64,000 bases of DNA from Clostridium chrysemydis (GTDB lineage: Bacteria > Bacillota > Clostridia > Clostridiales > Clostridiaceae), in contig NZ_JADEKP010000003.1 of the NCBI RefSeq assembly GCF_015234215.1, forward strand, positions 186,001-250,000. The letters run 5' to 3'. This document shows positions 61,962 through 64,000 of this stretch, piece by piece. The notes beneath the pieces are model-generated. The model was given only the letters and a program-made list of their open reading frames with translations. It searched no databases and was not told the DNA's origin. Position 1 is the stretch's first letter, and every line of letters starts with the position of its first letter. Made by a program: the position numbers and the translations under genes.

Positions 61962-64000
61962 ATGTTCGAATTTATCTTAAATGGTGAGAAAAAAAGGGTT
62001 TTAGAAAATAAAAAATTACTTAGATACTTAAGAGATGATTGCAAGATAACTTCTGTAAAAAATGGTTGTTCAGAAGGTGCTTGTGGTACTTGCATGGTTT
62101 TAGTTGATGGAAAGGCTATAAAAGCTTGTTTATTAAATCTTGAAAAAGTTAATGGGAAAGAAATAACTACTATAGAAGGATTTACCGAAAGAGAAAGAGA
62201 CGTTTTTGCTTATAGCTTTACAGAAGCTGGAGCCGTTCAATGCGGCTTTTGTATTCCGGGGATGGTTATAAGTTCAAAAGCTTTATTTAATAGAACATTA
62301 GACCCTACAGAAGAAGAAGTTAAAAAGGCTTTGATGGGTAATATTTGTAGGTGTACAGGATATGTAAAAATAAGAGAAGCTGTAATGATGGCAGCTAAAA
62401 TATTTAGAGAAAATAAAGAAGTGCCAAAGGTTACTTGCAAGGGGCTTGTAGGTGAAAGGATGGCAAGGGTTGACGCTAGAGATAAAACTTTAGGAAAAGC
62501 CGAGTATTCAGACGATATCTATATAGAAGGAATGCTTCACGGAGCAGCTTTAAGAGCTAAATATCCTAGGGCTTTAGTTAAAGGGATAGATATAAGCGAA
62601 GCTTTAAAGCTAGAAGGTGTAGTAAAGGTTGTCTTAGCAAAAGATATTCCAGGAAAAAGATATTTAGGTCATATCTTTAAAGATACTCCAGCTCTTGTTG
62701 AAATAGGAGAAGAAACTAGATACTTAGGAGATGCTATAGCTTTAGTTGCTGCAGAAACAGAAGAAATAGCAAAAGAAGCTGTAAAACTTATAAAGGTAGA
62801 TTATGAAGAACGTACTCCAGTATCTACTTTAGAAGATGCAGCAAAGGAAGATGCACCAAAGGTTCACGAAAAAGGAAATCTTTTAGTTCACGAGCATTTA
62901 GTTCGTGGAAATGCTGATGAAGTTATTAAAAATTCAAAATATAAAGTAACTTATAAGTACAAAGTTCCATTTACAGAACATGCTTATTTAGAACCAGAAT
63001 GTTCTGTAGCTAAGATGGAAGGCGATAAATTAATAGTTTATACAGGAACTCAAAGTGTTTACGATGACTTAAGAGAGATAGGTTCACTTTTAGATTTAGG
63101 ACCAGATAAGCTTAGAATCGTATCAAAATATGTAGGGGGAGGCTTTGGGGGCAAAGAAGATATGAGCTGCCAACATCACACTGCACTTTTAGCATATTTA
63201 ACTAAGAGACCTGTAAAAATGGCTCTTGGAAGACAAGAAAGTATTATAGTAAGTACAAAAAGACATGCTATGGATATGGAATTTACAACAGCTTGTGATG
63301 AAAATGGAAAACTAACAGCTATGAAAGCTACTATTATAGCAGATACTGGTGCTTACGCATCACTTGGAGGGCCTGTTCTTCAAAGAGCTTGTACTCACGC
63401 TGCAGGGCCTTATAATTATCAAACTATAGATATAGACGGTAAGGCTTATTATACAAACAACACTCCAGGAGGAGCATTTAGAGGCTTTGGAGTTACTCAA
63501 TCAGCCTTTGCAATTGAATGTAATATAAATAAATTAGCAGAGATGGTTGGAATAGATCCATTTGAAATAAGGATGCTAAATGCAATAAGACCAGGGGATG
63601 TTTTACCAAACGGTCAGATTGCAGATGACGGAACAGCATTAGTTCAAACTTTAGAAGCTGTTAAAGAAGATTATTATAAAAACATAGATAGAGCAGGAAT
63701 TGCTTGTTGTATGAAAAACGCCGGAGTTGGAGTTGGACTTCCTGACACAGGAAGATGCAAAGTAGCTGTTGTTGATGGAAAGGTTCATATAAGAACATCA
63801 GCAGCTTGCATAGGTCAAGGAGTTGGAACTGTAGTAGTTCAAGTTGTTTGTGAAGTATTAAAAATTCCTAGAGAAAAAGTAGTTTATGAATCTCCAGATA
63901 CTGATATAACTCCAGATTCAGGAACAACAACAGCATCAAGACAAACTGTATTTACAGGAGAAGCAACTAAGATTGCAGCTTTTAAATTAAAAGAAGCTTT
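61962..64000 (+). CDS. xdh: Selenium-dependent xanthine dehydrogenase (3' end outside window)
   Basis: The frame starts at ATG 61962 behind GGGGAGGT and is open to the window end (679 codons). N-terminal 2Fe-2S domain with CSEGACGTCMV, AGAVQCGFCIPGMV and NICRCTGYVKI; then directly the molybdopterin domains (LGKAEYSDDIYIEGMLHGA, GGGFGGKEDMSCQHHTALL, TNNTPGGAFRGFGVTQSAFA). The FAD domain of normal xanthine dehydrogenases is absent, as in selenium-dependent forms where Fe-S and Mo parts are fused. It oxidises hypoxanthine/xanthine or runs in reverse on urate. Last gene of the visible operon. Confidence 0.92.
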   Translation, partial: MFEFILNGEKKRVLENKKLLRYLRDDCKITSVKNGCSEGACGTCMVLVDGKAIKACLLNLEKVNGKEITTIEGFTERERDVFAYSFTEAGAVQCGFCIPGMVISSKALFNRTLDPTEEEVKKALMGNICRCTGYVKIREAVMMAAKIFRENKEVPKVTCKGLVGERMARVDARDKTLGKAEYSDDIYIEGMLHGAALRAKYPRALVKGIDISEALKLEGVVKVVLAKDIPGKRYLGHIFKDTPALVEIGEETRYLGDAIALVAAETEEIAKEAVKLIKVDYEERTPVSTLEDAAKEDAPKVHEKGNLLVHEHLVRGNADEVIKNSKYKVTYKYKVPFTEHAYLEPECSVAKMEGDKLIVYTGTQSVYDDLREIGSLLDLGPDKLRIVSKYVGGGFGGKEDMSCQHHTALLAYLTKRPVKMALGRQESIIVSTKRHAMDMEFTTACDENGKLTAMKATIIADTGAYASLGGPVLQRACTHAAGPYNYQTIDIDGKAYYTNNTPGGAFRGFGVTQSAFAIECNINKLAEMVGIDPFEIRMLNAIRPGDVLPNGQIADDGTALVQTLEAVKEDYYKNIDRAGIACCMKNAGVGVGLPDTGRCKVAVVDGKVHIRTSAACIGQGVGTVVVQVVCEVLKIPREKVVYESPDTDITPDSGTTTASRQTVFTGEATKIAAFKLKEA

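Overview
The window reads as chromosome of a low-GC, Gram-positive anaerobe, most likely Clostridium sensu stricto. The evidence is very AT-rich DNA, strong GGAGG-type ribosome binding sites, frequent TTG/GTG starts, many stem-loop plus T-run terminators, an agr system, a selenium-type xanthine dehydrogenase and clostridial U32, WYL and MerR families. I do not name a species.

Layout. 0-5.3 kb: the end of a Bce-type peptide-antibiotic ABC transporter, a WYL regulator with a GyrI-like target, a decayed copy of the bceB 3' end, and a secreted alpha/beta hydrolase. 5.4-13.3 kb: small accessory genes (TrhP, ClbS-like, two Nudix, DUF1697, DUF1349, two nucleotidyltransferases) bracketed by two copies of a ~450-bp element. 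Each copy encodes a 53-aa peptide on the minus strand and a convergent small RNA on the plus strand, the layout of a type I toxin-antitoxin module. 13.9-16.9 kb: a yybP-ykoY (Mn2+) riboswitch and a P-type ATPase. 16.9-26.5 kb: catalase-like protein, TetR/ABC operon, a kinase-acetyltransferase fusion, a broken zeta-toxin locus, a PPOX/WYL divergent pair, MBL-fold and isochorismatase-type enzymes. 26.6-38 kb: an orphan copy of the small RNA, katG, a MerR/GNAT divergent pair, kup, a MerR regulator with duplicated TipAS-like domain, and a glutamate-type symporter. 38.4-46.2 kb: a HEPN-like protein, then a complete agr quorum-sensing locus (agrA-agrC on plus, agrB-agrD on minus, tail to tail), immediately followed by a lactococcin-972-type bacteriocin operon with its own ABC system and a small signal peptidase. 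46.5-49.6 kb: a Met-rich DUF4396 membrane protein, a GNAT enzyme and a transposase-like gene that appears to have lost a catalytic acidic residue. 50-64 kb: a long purine/uric-acid catabolic operon (ygeY, ygeW, NCS2 permease, ygeX, second M20 hydrolase, D-aminoacylase type amidohydrolase, ssnA, 8-oxoguanine deaminase type, PreA-like Fe-S protein, selenium-dependent xanthine dehydrogenase) headed by a consensus sigma-54 promoter with palindromic upstream sites.

How parts work together. The agr locus probably makes a cyclic peptide around Cys-Trp-Phe-Trp-Ser and may control the adjacent bacteriocin operon, although no direct regulatory site was proven. The purine operon would import xanthine or urate, reduce or hydroxylate and open the ring, and pass diaminopropionate and carbamoyl intermediates to YgeX and YgeW. 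Two WYL loci share the same operator (TGACA-N6-TGTCA) placed identically relative to the -10 box, and two MerR loci carry classic 19-bp-spacer promoters, so several local regulatory circuits can be read directly.

Limits: all family names are from reading translated sequence by eye; no database search was possible. Both window edges cut genes (ABC ATPase at base 1, xanthine dehydrogenase at base 64000).
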